This document shows, piece by piece, positions 45,293 through 57,401 of a stretch of 64,000 nucleotides of DNA. The number at the start of each line of letters is the position of its first letter. Within the stretch, counting starts at the first letter, position 1. Location: NCBI GenBank assembly GCA_003971905.1, contig RSEE01000045.1, forward strand, positions 372,001 through 436,000, in the 5' to 3' direction. The notes under the pieces were generated by a model. It searched no databases. It was given only the letters and a program-made list of their open reading frames with translations, and was not told the origin of the DNA. The DNA is from Moniliella sp. 'wahieum'. Lineage: Eukaryota; Basidiomycota; Moniliellomycetes; Moniliellales; Moniliellaceae. Made by a program: the position numbers and the translations under genes.

Positions 45293-47904
45293 ATGATCAG
45301 CGGCCTCGCCGAGTATCTGCACGACGCGGGCTGGTCAAGACCGTGCCCCTCGATGCGCTCGCCCACACCCGCCTCGGCCTCGACCTCGCCGTCTGGGTGC
45401 GCGCCGTGCTCGCCGAGCAGCCCGAGCCACTGACTGCCGCCGTCGGCGGCCTGCCCCTCGCGCTCGCCGAGCGCATCTCCCACCACATCGCCACCCTCCA
45501 GCGTGCCCTCGTTCTGCCCGTCGCCGTCATCCCGGGCATGGCCCCTGTCCGCTCCTACCCGCCCTTCAGCCACACCGACCACCGCCCCGCCGACCGCGCC
45601 AGGGCGTGGGAACTGTACGAGGCCCACGACCTCCCTGCCGCCACTGCCGCCTTTGCCCAGTCCAACTCCCTCTCCCCCCAGGACTTGGTTCGCACCACAC
45701 TCAAGGCATTGCGGGTCCACAATGTTCCTTTCCTTACAGCCCCCTTTCTGGCAGCGGCCCAGGTACGTCCTCTCCCCGTCCCGCGCCTGCGCTGCTGACC
45801 CTTGCTCGTCGCAGCTGGCCTACCTGGAGCGCCACCCCGCAGGCTTCATCCATTCCATGTACGGCAACGAGACACTGCTCATGTTTGACGGAGTGGAGCG
45901 CGTCATCACCTCGATTGATCTAGAAAAGAAGACGTTCAGCTTTGTATCCAAGGCTGCCGTGCTATCGGAGCTGAAGTGCAGCTCGGACGAATTTTTGGAT
46001 GCTTGCATTCTCTCTGGCTTTGAACACTGCCCTACATTCCCCCCCCTGTTGGATGGACCCCTGGCACAAGGATCTCCGCCCAGGGTCACCCCCCCTGCGG
46101 TCGTCGCCTTGGTCAGTACCGGGGCGGACAAGCGGCTGTGACGACCCTCGGTGGGGGGCCTAGCAGGGCCAACATCTACCTGGACTCGTTCTGTCGTGCT
46201 CGCTCGATGATCAAATTTTCACTTATCTTGTCCGAGGACGGCAAGGTGCTTCCGCTTCCTGTGGCCATTGGTCGGCCGCAAGGGAAGAGAAACGATGCTC
46301 GTCGTGCCGGCTCGGCGGTCGAGGGCGCGGGCGCGCACACCACGAGTCCGGGCAACCCTCCTGCGATTCGATTGGGAAATGGAGTTCTTGCGCCCACGGC
46401 GAGCCCGCTTCCTGAAGTACCTTCGGATTTGCATGAGATTTTCTTCAATCGGTTGCCGGACGAGATTTATACCCACCTGGCTCGCGGCTTGATTGGTCCG
46501 CAAATTTACCACTCGCTCTTGAGTGGCCAGTGCGTTGAACTGGAACCCCTAGAGGGCGGTGCGCTGCCCGAATACCACCACTTTGTTCGGCACACGTTGT
46601 TGGAGACCCACAGAGTCCCAAGTGTGTCAGCCTTGCCTTGGCGCGACCCAGCTCTCGGAGTACTGGAAGAACCGACGGGTGGCCGCCTTGTATTGGTTTG
46701 ATCCACGACATGCTCATGAGCTCAAATGGTCTTGCAACGAGACCCAAGCTCTCCTCACCCGCGTTTCTCGCTGGAACGTGCCCGGTAGCACCATCTCTCA
46801 TGCTTTGACCGAGCAACCGTACGGAAGGATTGACCTGCTACTCTGCCTCTGCAACGGCCAACACCCACCGGGCTCAGACTACCATCACGCCCTGGGGGCC
46901 GAATCATGCGCCGCTGAAACGCAAGGACGAGGTGGTGGTCAACACGCGCTTCCGTCTGCTGGAACTCAGGGGGTTTGTCAACCACGAGCACCTCCACACC
47001 GAGCTAGGTCGGGCTCTGTTTTGGCCATCAAGGAATTGCACGTCAACGACCCGCTGCAAGAACCGTTGTATGTGGCGTTGGAGTTGGTGCGAGCGTATGT
47101 GCTGCATTCGCGGTACTTTAACCATGGTCACAACCGTCTTCTCGGGCGGCCCGGCCCTTGAGGCGATTGATGGCGTGGGCGACAAGGCGCTGGAAGAAAT
47201 CGGCATCTGCTCCTGGTGATGCGAACCATGTCGTTGGTGCCCATGACCTTCTTGCCACAGAGTTGGGATGCGCCCTTGTCGCGGGAACTGTTGGCGTTCC
47301 ATGCGTTTGCGCGGGCCATGACGCGCTCCCTGCGCTCGCTAGCGGAAACGATTGCGAGCCATATGCTTGTCTCGGGGGCAGCCAAGTGCAAGGACAACGA
47401 GGTGTTGGGGGCCATTGCGCTCAGTCTGCCCTTCCAGTCCGAGCCCAACACGGGCCTGGGCGTGATTGCCAAGTGCTACACAGAAGGCTTGCTGACCTTC
47501 CTTGGCAAACCGGCGCACCAAGCCGACCCTGACGAGGTGGCGGAAGCCAAGTCGATCTTGGTCTCGATGCTGCAGGGCAACTTCCCAGAGATTCGGGATG
47601 TACGGCTGGAGCTGGTCCGGGGATTCCGCTTCTGCGCGCCCTTTTGGTCGCGGTGCGTCTGCTGGATAAGGAGGGCCAGTTGGACAAGGAGTATGTGCAA
47701 CAGTTTGAACTGGCCGACCAATGGTTGCAGCCCATGGTTTGGTGTAATCACAATGATGCATGGCAGATCTGTGCAGCCGACACAGTCCACAATCCAACTC
47801 TTTCCATATATGTGATTCGTCGTATGGGAAAACAAGGTGGCACAGAAATGAGGGCCACATGTACGTGTGCCGAGGCGAGCGAAATGGGGAGAAGAGAGTG
47901 CTAA
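45293..47904 (+). CDS. MKT1: Mkt1-like post-transcriptional regulator (XPG/FEN1-fold)
   Basis: Mkt1 with Pbp1 acts in P-body/polysome regulation of mRNAs (for example HO in yeast). Start MISGLAEYLHDAG at 45293; then VPLDALAHTRLGLDLAVWVR, the XPG-N-like region LTAAVGGLPLALAERI, RPADRARAWELYEAHDLP, PQDLVRTTLKALRVHNVPFL. A 54-bp intron (about 45762-45815) precedes LAYLERHPAGFIHSMYGNET, LLMFDGVERVITSIDLEKKT, FLDACILSGFEHCPTFP, the XPG-I-like signature. The C-terminal part has HEIFFNRLPDEIYTHLARGL, and the MKT1 C-domain continues to LLDKEGQLDKEYVQQFELAD near 47.72 kb. Frame slips near 45331, 46115 and later. The stop is uncertain between about 47.74 and 47.90 kb. Confidence 0.87.
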
Positions 47905-48732
47905 CCCAACAGAGTACTAACCCAAGGGAATCCAAGGAATGGGAGAAAACCCCATGTGTTGATCTGAACCGAGATGAGGGTGGTGGGAAAAGAATGTTAC
48001 CTGGCAGATATACTATGCGCCTGTGCCCTGCATCGTGCCTACCAAAGTTGCACTGCTGCCAAGGCGTGCTGGGCTCGATCTATCTTCATGCTAGGATCCC
48101 GATACAAATCTGGACCCTTACCACGAGTAGAAAGTACTAAATCCGGATGACGGACAACACAGGGGCCACCTGGAGGAGGGCGGGGGTGCAAGCCTGTCAA
48201 GCCTTCCTTGTTTCTATCCATCTCTATCCCTCTATCCCGGCCAACTTCTTCGTGGGATGGGACCTCTATCGATCGCGCGCGACGGGCGAAAAAAATATGA
48301 GTTGGTTGTGCAGAGCAGGTAAAATGGCGCAGTTCCGGCCAGGTGTTAGGTCAGTGGACATGTGACATTCACATGACAATCAGTAGTGGCTCCAACCTAT
48401 TCCTTCGACCACGAGCCGTAATGTGCATGGGATCTCAGTTCCAGACGCGGACGAGACGGCCTTGTGCATGCTAAGCATGCCCATTGGGACTTCTTCAGCA
48501 AAGTGGATGAGTGGGAAATAAGCAGCGGGGCCCAGGCCGCGTTGGGGACGGACTACGAGCCTGCGTAAGCGCTGAACGCACTGCATTTGATTCGGCAGCA
48601 GGAAGAATGTGATCACAGATGGAGCGAGAGGGCCTGGTACAAATACAGCGTGTGAAGATGATCATGTGCCAGAGTAGCGGTGGGGATACAGCAGGTTATA
48701 CCAAGTAACCAGATCACGGTACAGGGTTAGGT
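47905..48732. other. intergenic between convergent MKT1 and the Zn2Cys6 gene
   Basis: No recognised gene, RNA or repeat. Shared 3' flanks. Confidence 0.5.
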
Positions 48733-51003
48733 TTAGTCCCGCTCCAAGTTCTCCACCGCCGTCAAAATCTCTCCCAACTGGAGGTGAAGTTTGCGAATGA
48801 CCAGCTGGTCGACCGCATGGATACTTAGGTGCCCCTTGGACTCGCCATCTGCTTCCCGCTCCGGCAGGGGCGATAGGAACGAAGCCGGCGCAGACCCTGT
48901 GGTCGGCACGGGTACCGCCACCGTGGAGGCCGTACTGGCCACCTCGGCTACCCTGCCCAGGGCTGCCCAGGTCGCGCAACTCGAGTTTCATCGCAAACAG
49001 CGCAATCTTGCGTGCATTCACTTCCGACGGACGCCAATCGCCAATCTTGACGTCCAGAGCCAGCTCTGCTCCCGGCCCTTCCAGCCTAAGCCCAACGCTC
49101 CCCCCACGCCCGTGCGCAGCGTTTGGACCGCCTTGGCATAAATCTGCAGCGCCGTGCTAATCAACAGCGTTGCGCTCGTCTGCGCCGTCGGGTTGGAACG
49201 GCACGTGGGGCAGGAGGTCGAGCAGGCACAGCGCTCACTCACCGCCTGCGAAGTGTGGAGCGTAAGTTGGATCGAACGGGCTAGGTCGCCTGTGACAGAA
49301 GGTGTCCGGGCCGTGGCCACGTTGCGCTCAATGCTAATCAGCGCCACCCCAGCATCGCACAGACACGTGCACCCGGTCCATGCGGATTCGGCACACAGTA
49401 CACTTGGCGGCCGTGGCTGTGGTCAGGATCGGCGTGGGCATGACCATGATCATGATCATGCTCCTTGTGGCTATGGCCAGAGCAACCTTGATCGTGAGGA
49501 GGAGGGGCAGGCAGAAGAAGAGGAGAATGAGAATGGACAGCAGGGGTAGAGGGGGACTGGTGTTGAAATAGGCCGGGCGAATCCACAGGGCCAAGGATTG
49601 ATGTATCGTGCTTGATCCGAGCACATTGGGGAGTGTGTCGAGCGGCTGCCATAGCCGCCGCCTGGGCTCCCACAGCGGCAGCTTGGTCCCTTGTGGAACA
49701 GCCAGAACAGCTTGGCCCACCGAGACTGGATACCTTCTTGGAGCAGCACTCCTTGTTTTCCGAGGCGCTGGCTTGGAGCAGCACTCATTGGTTTTTCGGG
49801 GCGCTGGCTTGGAGCAGCAGGCCTTGGGAGACGAAGAGACGGTGGAGGCACTGGCACTTGCACTTGGAGTCGACACGGGTACCAGTTGCGGAGGTAGGTA
49901 ATAGACTTTGCCTTATTACAGCAGTCATCCACACCATTTTCCAACCGGTCCTTCGAGGGGGAGTGTTGGAAGGCAAATGAGTTGGGCGTCGTTGAGGCCG
50001 TACTTGAGGCTGGCGTGAAGTTGGGGCTAGATGCCTTCAGGGGCAAATTCTTGGAAGAGAAAGAGGACAGGTCACCAGGGTTCCACCAGCTAAAGTCAGC
50101 TGGAACTGCATAGGCGACTCGGGGTCAAGAATTGCACTCCCAGCAAGTAATGTTCTGGGTCCAAATCGTCCAGCCAGTCATGGGCCGAGGAAACGGCGGG
50201 GGGAGGCGGCGAAGGATTGAGAGGTTGGGCGGGAAATGGCCAAGCGCTGCTGGGTCCATCGGAAGCAAGGGGACAGGAGGAGTGTGCGAGACAGTTGGGT
50301 AGGTACCGGCTCAGACGGTGTGAAATTGGGTACCAGTGGAATCGACTTGGTTTCTGGCGAGACCAGGTCGTGGCCCAACTGCAACAGGTCCGAACGCTCA
50401 ATCTGTAGCACATCCAGCGAGCGTAGGAAAGCAGCAAGACCCAAGTCATTGGGAAGCGGATGGAGAGGTGGTCTGTGGTACTGGTTCAGTGACAGGGTCA
50501 GATGGGGGTACCACGGCAGCAAGGGAGGGCCAGGGAGTGATAGAATCGTGTGGAAATGGTCCGGGCGGCGCAGATGCAAAACCACTCGAGGTCCCTGTCT
50601 GACTCGTCGGCCAATGGTTTCCGTTGGTGGACGCTTCGGCAGTAACGGCAGATCCAGCGGGCGCCTTGGCACTTGAGATGGGAGACGAGGTATCGGCGGT
50701 GTCAGGCTCGAGCTTGGCTCTAACCTTGGTCATGCGCTTGCGAGGCAAGGGCCCGCCCCATTTGTCCTGCGGGCGCTTACGGGGACGCCCAATCGGATCA
50801 CGCGCGGCTACATGGTGTCAGTGCTGACACAGGGGAAGAAAAGGAGTGCGCACCATATCGACAAGCGACGCCACTGCGCTCGCACCGGAGACAGCCGCCC
50901 TGGCGGCGGAGCGTCCGTCGCACTTGAGCTTGCGGTCGCGGCAGCACTCGCACGCTGCGCGGATGACGAGCCCGCGCTTCACGGCCTCGGCGTGGGAGAG
51001 CAT
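48733..51003 (-). CDS. Zn2Cys6 transcription factor with Cys/His-rich metal-binding-like region
   Basis: Fungal binuclear zinc cluster regulator. Start MLSHAEAVKRGLVIRAA at 51003; the cluster reads CECCRDRKLKC then, across one slip, CLRCERSGVAC: C-x2-C-x6-C twice, with a basic segment between. After an intron-like gap come a Pro/Ser-rich middle and, near 49.75-49.85 kb, three repeats of CCSK spaced about 12 residues (ACCSKPAPRKTNE, ECCSKPAPRKT, ECCSKKVSS), then GPSCSGCST. Near 49.45 kb a His-rich loop reads GHSHKEHDHDHGHAHADPDH. The C-terminus (SERCACSTSCPTCRSN, LISTALQIYAKAVQTL, RKLHLQLGEILTAVENLERD) resembles the AflR-type regulatory domain. The slip between repeats 2 and 3 is a lost C in a short run. 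Metal sensing is an inference from composition. Confidence 0.78.
49735..49845 (-). repeat. 33-36 bp coding repeat (CCSK units)
   Basis: Three tandem copies of a unit containing TTGGAGCAGCA and GGGGCGCTGG/GAGGCGCTGG on the plus strand. They encode the repeated Cys-Cys-Ser-Lys-Pro-Ala-Pro-Arg-Lys-Thr units of the Zn2Cys6 protein. Confidence 0.85.
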
Positions 51004-51800
51004 CTGCCCATCAGGGGCGACGAAGCAGGGCGTGGCGGCGGTGGCGGCGGGTTTGGAGGAGGGGGAGGGGCATGTGCACGTGGGCCCACAGCAGCCACAG
51101 GGCTCGTTGGGGGTGGGAGTGGCGGTGGGGGTGGCGGCGGCGGGTGCGGGGGGCGCGGGGGGCTGGTGGAGGCGGCGTCCATGGACGCCATGCTGGCAGG
51201 ACGAGCGGTGAGGTCAGCAGCCCCGTCCACGGCTTGCTCCAATGCAGACATCCAGGAGGTGGCGGTGGGCCGAGTCGACGGCAGAGACGAAAGTTGTGGC
51301 ATGTGGGCAGAGGCATAACATTATGCAATGCCCCAAAACGCTCCGAGCCGTCGAGCTCCGCCGCGTCCGCAGCAGCCCTGGTGCCAGTGTTCAAAACGCT
51401 CCGGCCACACTGCCCCTGCGCCTGCAGCCACGCACACAACATGCAACACTTGCCTTATTCATTTGTCATTTCCGCCCCTGAGAACTCACCTCAGGCTCAG
51501 GACTCCACTCAGGGGTACACAGAATGGGTGTTGCTGGTTGCCTTTTAGGGCGAGCCGCCATGTGGGGCCTCATAACCAGCACCAGGGATCGAGTCAAAAG
51601 GCATTATAATCTTGCAGGGCTACCGCCCCCCATGGCAGCGTCTCGCACAGACGACAGATGCATGGCAACGTCTACCGTGAGTACACAACACCCACAGGTG
51701 GTTGGCAGGGCGGAAGCACAGCGCAAGCGCAACGGCAACAGAAAAATAAGAAACAAGAAACAAGAGAAGCAAGCTAGCAGCGCGCGGCCATCGGTCGGGA
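51004..51800. other. Zn2Cys6 promoter and intergenic
   Basis: Very G-rich on the plus strand at 51010-51180 (poly-Pro shadow on the minus strand), then ordinary sequence. No gene recognised. Confidence 0.45.
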
Positions 51801-54558
51801 TCAAACGGCCAATTGCAGTCCAAAAAGAAGCAAAAGAGGGAGGGGGGCATTGGCATAGCTGAGAGCGGGATCGGGAAAGCGGACAACGAGGAGCTCGGGA
51901 CTCCGGAGGCGCGGTGCACTTGAGTCGGCAGACCAGAAACGTCTATACGGCATGCTTTGCCTTGGCAATCCACCGGCCATTTTGCCCTTTTTACATCGCG
52001 CCATCTCCAGTGCCTCCTCGCCGCGGAGGACCAGAAAGTCCTGAGCCGCAGCCGGACTGCCCCTCCCGCCCGCAGCATTCGGCGTCCGCACACGCGAGTC
52101 ATGCCCATAGGCATACTCATTGTCCGAATCCCAACCAGCCTCTGCCGCCTCCTGGGAGTCAGAAAAAGCCACGCGGGGCGCACCCGGCGCGTACTTCTCC
52201 GCATCGGTGCGCTTCTTTTTCTTGCCCAAACCCGGATGCGAGCAAATCCTTCATGCCCCGCTTGTCCCATCCACACCGAACCAGCATGGCCGCCCGAATC
52301 GGTCCCGCGCCCGTCAACGGCAAAGGGGTAGGAGCGACGCTCGGCGCTTGGCTCCGGCGTGACGGCGTCGGTGAGCCGCACGTCGGTTTTCCTGTCTGCA
52401 AATGCAGCGCAAGGGCAAAGCTGGGAAACGCAGTAGCATAGCATATACAAACAAGCCGAGTTCCCGCTAAAAGGGGGAGGGGAGATGAACATACTCGCTG
52501 TCGTCTGATCCGTCGATCCATTTTGGCCACCGGGCTGCTGGGCCGCCGCCGCCGCCGCCGAAGGGCTCACGTTCGGGGCCGGGACGGGATAACGGCTCCA
52601 ATATGCTTGAGTCTGGTGCAACAAGTGCGCTGCTCCATGGCCGGAAGCGGATGGAGACGGCCATCAAAGGCCACTGGGTGCAGGCACACGGCAAGTGCAG
52701 CGCTTTTCCACCGCCGGCAGGACCGGATCCCAGTGGGTCCGACGGTTCGCTCAGCCAAGCCAAACCGGGTCGTCATCCAAGCGCCAAAGCTGTTGGTTGG
52801 CCAGGACGAACACACCTGGAGCGCCATCGGTCTCGGCACTCAATAACTGGGTCGTGTTCGACAATTGTTCCGACGCACGGCACATAGATCACGTCCATTC
52901 TTCCCGCGCGGTAGAGCACGGCGAGGCCATTTGACTGGGATGAAGATGCCGCGCGCACAATATCGCCAAGTGCAAAGAGCGCTGCCCACGACAAGCCATG
53001 GTCGCCCACGCTTTCCGATGCAGGGCCTGTGGCTGTGGATGACACAACAGGCGGCAAGAAAGGGGGCGCAAGATCGAGTGTGGTCAAAAACGTTTGTATC
53101 GCCACTGCCGCTCGGGCCCGTTCGTCCGCCTCATTGAGGGTGACCGCCGAGGAGCCTTGCCCTTGGCCGAATTGAACACGGTCCTAAGCTCCGCCAATCC
53201 TTGACCCGAAATTTGTCGCGCAGTCACGTCGGCCTGAGCCACAAACTTGCTCAGCCGATCCACATCGGCAGTAGCCGTGAGGCGCAGAGCGTCAATGGCA
53301 GTCTGATTGGTGGCATCGAGGAGGCCGCCGTGGGCCAAGTCGACACCAGCCATGCGGAAGAGTGCGATCACCCACGGGGATCGGGCAGCTTGGGTCTCGG
53401 CCTGCGTTGTTAGGCGTGGGGCCGGGAAAGCACGCGCATCCGTCAGACTGGCGTTGAGGCTAACGCGGCGAGAGAGGTAAGGAAGGACGCTGAGTGCGTC
53501 TTCGAGAACCAGGCGCGTCGGGGTAGGGTCGTCGCGTCCCAACAGGTACTCCCCCACGAGCGAGAGAGATAGGCATGGTCCACAGCAGGACGGTTCGGAG
53601 GCGTAAGAGTCAGCTCCCCGCGCAGAAGGAGAACGTTGACCAGAGCAACGAGGGGCGTAGCACCAAACTCATTCTGCCGGATCACTTGCCGGTCCGTAAC
53701 ATTCCGTCAGATTGTTGGAAAACGATTCGCTTCACGTCCCACTGGACCCCATGATCGTTGGCGGAGGCTCGTCCTTCTCAGGCGTAGCGGTAGCCACAGA
53801 CGAAATAGGAAGAGGCGCACCTAGTCCGGGCGTCGGGCTAGTGGAAACCGCAAACGGAGACGGGGCCGCCACCGGGGAAACGCCAAATGCGATGAGGAAT
53901 CCAACTGAGATAAATCACCAAATGGAGAGGGTTGCGGGGGCGGTTGAGACAAATCACTAAATTGCGAGGGTTGCGTGGGGTTGAGTCTGTAGATACGGCA
54001 GCTGCTGCTGCTGTTGGGAGACAGGCAGATCAAACGGTGACGCTGAAAACATTGAACTCCCTGACGGCTCTTGGTGAGTGGGCTGGGCAAAGGGGTTCGT
54101 GGCAGCAGATGGGGGCACGAAAGCCTGTTGGCCCTGAGACCCGGCGCCGGTAGAGGAGGCGAAGCCAAACACATCAGCCGAAGGTGCAGGAGGGGAGTGC
54201 AGCGCAGGAGCAGGAGCCGGAGCGGGAGCAGGAGCCGGAGCGGGAGCGGAGCAGAGCGGAAGTGAAGAAGTAGTCCTGGGTTGGGCACCAAAGCTGAGTC
54301 CAGCAAGGTCGTTCGTGAGGGAATTGCTTTGGGCACGGCTGGAGGCAGTGCGAATGGGTTGCTGCCCAAGGTCAGCGAGCCTTGGTCCCCCGGCGAGGCA
54401 AAGGCGGGTGCGGGCGCATGGGCGAAGGCGGCGATGGGCTCGGGGGCTGCAAATGGATTGGACTTGTCATTCCCCGCAGCGTCTGTGGTAGGGACGAAAA
54501 GGGTTGCTGGGGGGGCGCCAGGGCGCAGGAGACGGCAGAACGGATTCGTGCCGCTCAT
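51801..54558 (-). CDS. NPF-motif protein, unrecognised, possibly endocytic adaptor
   Basis: Start MSGTNPFCRLLRPGAPP at 54558. The N-terminal 180 residues hold repeated Asn-Pro-Phe tripeptides (SGTNPF, KSNPFAAP, GSNPFALP, ATNPFAQP), ligands of EH domains such as Pan1/Ede1, in a Pro/Ala-rich disordered context. A globular-looking part follows near 53.1-53.7 kb: QNEFGATPLVALVNVLLLRG, TPTRLVLEDALSVLPYLSRR, SPWVIALFRMAGVDL and RLSKFVAQADVTARQISGQG. Then AIQTFLTTLDLAPPF and WAALFALGDIVRAASSS near 53.0 kb, and a charged end GKKKKRTDAEKYAPGAPRVA and DSDNEYAYGHDSR near 52.15 kb. I cannot name the family. Several slips, and the end at 51801 is approximate. Confidence 0.5.
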
Positions 54559-55033
54559 CGGCGAGGGAGGGCACCGGTGGGGGGTATATGGTGGTGGGAG
54601 CAGCCCTCCCAGCCCGTGTTGGCCGCGCCGCGTCTGGGTCTCATATGGAGCGTGTACACTGCGCGGGGCTGTGCGTGGCCCACGCTGCATGACGTCACAG
54701 CCAGGCGATGCGAACGTGCGTTCCTGAGGGGTGGCTGCTGTAGTTAGTACTTGGTTGCCAAGCAACGCAGCACACCAGCCAGCCACCACAGCCACCGTGC
54801 CAGACAGAGCATATCCATCATCGATCAGCGCCAGATCAGCGCGATCAGCGTGCCAGTCGCCGCCGCGCGTCACCCGTCATGCGTCACACGTCACCTGACC
54901 GGCCGGACTAACCCTACCCTGAGCCTCAGGAGCGCTACTCGAGCTTTTTGCCCGTAGCTGCTCCCAGTACTCGCCAACACACAAGCCCCATTCAACATGC
55001 ATTAACCTGCGCCCACCTTGCGGCCGCCAACAT
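54559..55033. other. intergenic, NPF gene promoter
   Basis: About 475 bp with short GATCAGCG and CGTCACC repeats. No gene seen. Confidence 0.5.
54868..54895. repeat. heptamer array, unit CGTCACC
   Basis: Four 7-bp units (CGTCACC, CGTCATG, CGTCACA, CGTCACC). Confidence 0.8.
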
Positions 55034-57401
55034 CTACACCGTCTCCGCTCGCATCTTCTCCACAACGTCGTCCAGGGTGCGCAACCCGATTTTCCGAAGC
55101 CCTTCCACTCGTGCTTGGCAATGTGACGAACATCCGACAAGGTTGCCGACATGATTGCCGGCTCGTGCGGAGCCACGACACATCCCGCCACCACCATCGA
55201 CGGAAGAAATTTGCGCCTCCTCTGGTTCCTGTTCTTGGTCCTGGAGCCGATCGGCGGAATTACCTCCGGATACGGGGGGTCCAGCACGCGCTCATACACT
55301 GTTCCGTTCCTGAGATTAACAATGGACGCTGCCTGGGTGCGGTCAATTGCCTGCAACAAGCGCCCATCCAAAGACCAAATCTATTCCAAGCGCAGTCGTG
55401 TCACAGCCGTCATCCAGACCACCAACATCAATAAGAGAAACGTACATAGATCTTTCCGTCAGCCGACCCCGAGTAGATGTACTGTTGGCCTGTCGTCGCC
55501 GCGGGCGAAAAGTTGCAGCGGATCAGCGTCTCGGCAACTGTATGCCCAGTGTAAGATATCACGACGCGTCCTCTCCGCTGCCACCGTGCGATCCGGCTGT
55601 TCCCGTGGATGAAGCGTCGCTGCGTAGCATCCGCAGATCCCACAGCTTCACGTGGTGATCCTTGCCATTCGACAAAGCATATCGTCCATCGCCCTTGGGC
55701 GCCACGTGCGTAATCCGCTTGTGTGCCCTCGCAACTCGCCCATTGCCTTGTTGTCTTGGATCGAGCGTCGGTCCCACACCTTGACCACCGCATCGTCGCT
55801 CCCGCTCACCACAACCTGGGAGCTGGCCGCGTCGGCGAACGCAACGCTGTTAACGTCCGCGCGATGCCCCAGGACGGGAAAGATTTGGTTTGAGCCTCAA
55901 TGTCGTACATATGGATCGATCCCCCCGCCGCACCGGCAATAATGTCTCGTCCATCTCCCGAGAATCGCACGCTGAATAGTGCCCCATCCATCCTCCTGCT
56001 GTAACCCCTTTGAGGACCCATGTCCAGCAGCACCTCTTCTCCCGCGCCATCGTCCTGCTTCATAGGGTTATGGACTGGCTCCTCGTCATCGGGGGAGTAC
56101 AATGCCCCTTGTTCGGGGTGTACTCAGGCGGATCATCCTCGTCCAGGGGAAAACGCATCGGTGGGGGAACCTCGGGGTGAAATATAGGTGCGATAGGTAC
56201 CAAATGCACATACTGAGTGAGGGAGCTGTAAATCATCCAGTCGTTCTGCGACGACAGAGCCATCGGTCAAAGTCCAAGCGACACGCTTCGTTGGCAAAAG
56301 TCTTGCGCAAATCCATCGTTGTCAGCTGGGCCCCGCGTTCGTAGTGTTCGCCCGCCATCCACTCTGCAATCCCCACCTTGCCGTTCGGACCCCATGCTTG
56401 GACGCCGGGGGTAAATCCAGGCTGGGTCCGTACGGTAACCCAAAGTCTTGGTGCACGTCACTAAGAACGACCATCGGCAGAGTATTGCGACACATACGGC
56501 ATGTCGTTGTAACGCCACATCTCCCCCCCCCGAATTGGGGATATAGGTGGACAGATCAGGACGTCCCATTCGTACCCAACCCTGTGGCATGAGAACGAGC
56601 ATCGTACACCAGATTGGCCGGGTTGCCGCCTCCCTAAACATAGAACTAGATGTAGTGCCATCCTCCACCGCGACGCCAGCGTGACCAAAGAAAACTTCCC
56701 GGTTGCTTCCTCCGTAGTTGTGCCTCCGTGGGTCTGGCGGCGGGTTCATCGTGAAGCGGGTCTCGAACGGAGAAGGTGTGCCAGTTTCTTTTAAAAAGGC
56801 ATCCATAGCCAGGCCGCCTGAGCCGGTCAGGCCCACTAACGAGTACAGGCTTGGAAAGGCAATACAAGAGCAGGGTTCATCGGCACGTCTCCCAGCATGG
56901 CGGGTAAATTGTTGGTTCCAATGGGGACGATGGGGAGGCTGCATCCAAAGGACTTTGTCAGTGCCAGAAAGGTGTCAACGGTTGAAAATAAGGCTTACCT
57001 TACCAAAGTCGCCGTGAAACGGAGCTTCAGTCCGCCCTCAGGGCTGGGTGACCCGTGTATCGAGGGTGGCACAACAGGTCCCATATAGCCCCATGGGTCT
57101 TCTTCGTCATGGTCTTCGTCATCATCGTCGTCATCGTCAAATAGTCATCGTCATCATCGATATCATCCACCTGGTTAATGAAACGGCTTGATGCGTTGTT
57201 CTCATGGGATCTAGGGTCATCCTCAAACTGCTCATCATCGAAACCGAGGGAAGAAGGGATGTTTGCGACGTGGGGCGGCCGAAACACATCGGGGATGATG
57301 GGGCCGTCATGCGACATTGAGACCAGCATGCCGCCCTTGGATTCCATTAATGCGATCATCCGACGGCGGCGCGCCTCTTCGGACTGGGCGTAGAACTGCA
57401 T
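55034..57401 (-). CDS. DCAF11/WDR23-like WD40 protein
   Basis: Likely substrate receptor of a Cul4-type ubiquitin ligase, by family. Start MQFYAQSEEARRRRMIAL at 57401, then an acidic stretch. WD40 blades in order: MIYSSLTQYVHL near 56.22 kb, ALFSVRFSGDGRDIIAGAAG near 55.95 kb, AFADAASSQVVVSGSDDAVV, HVAPKGDGRYALSNGKDHHV and KLWDLR near 55.68 kb, GHTVAETLIRCNFSPAATTG and QQYIYSGSADGKIYV near 55.47 kb. The GHTVAETLIRC.FSP..TTGQQYIYSG block is a close match to the GHGVLHTLIRCRFSPIHSTGQQFIYSG region of DCAF11. The end reads HEWKGFGK then IGLRTLDDVVEKMRAETV with stop at 55034; a slip at about 55090 lies in an A run. Several further slips. Confidence 0.83.
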
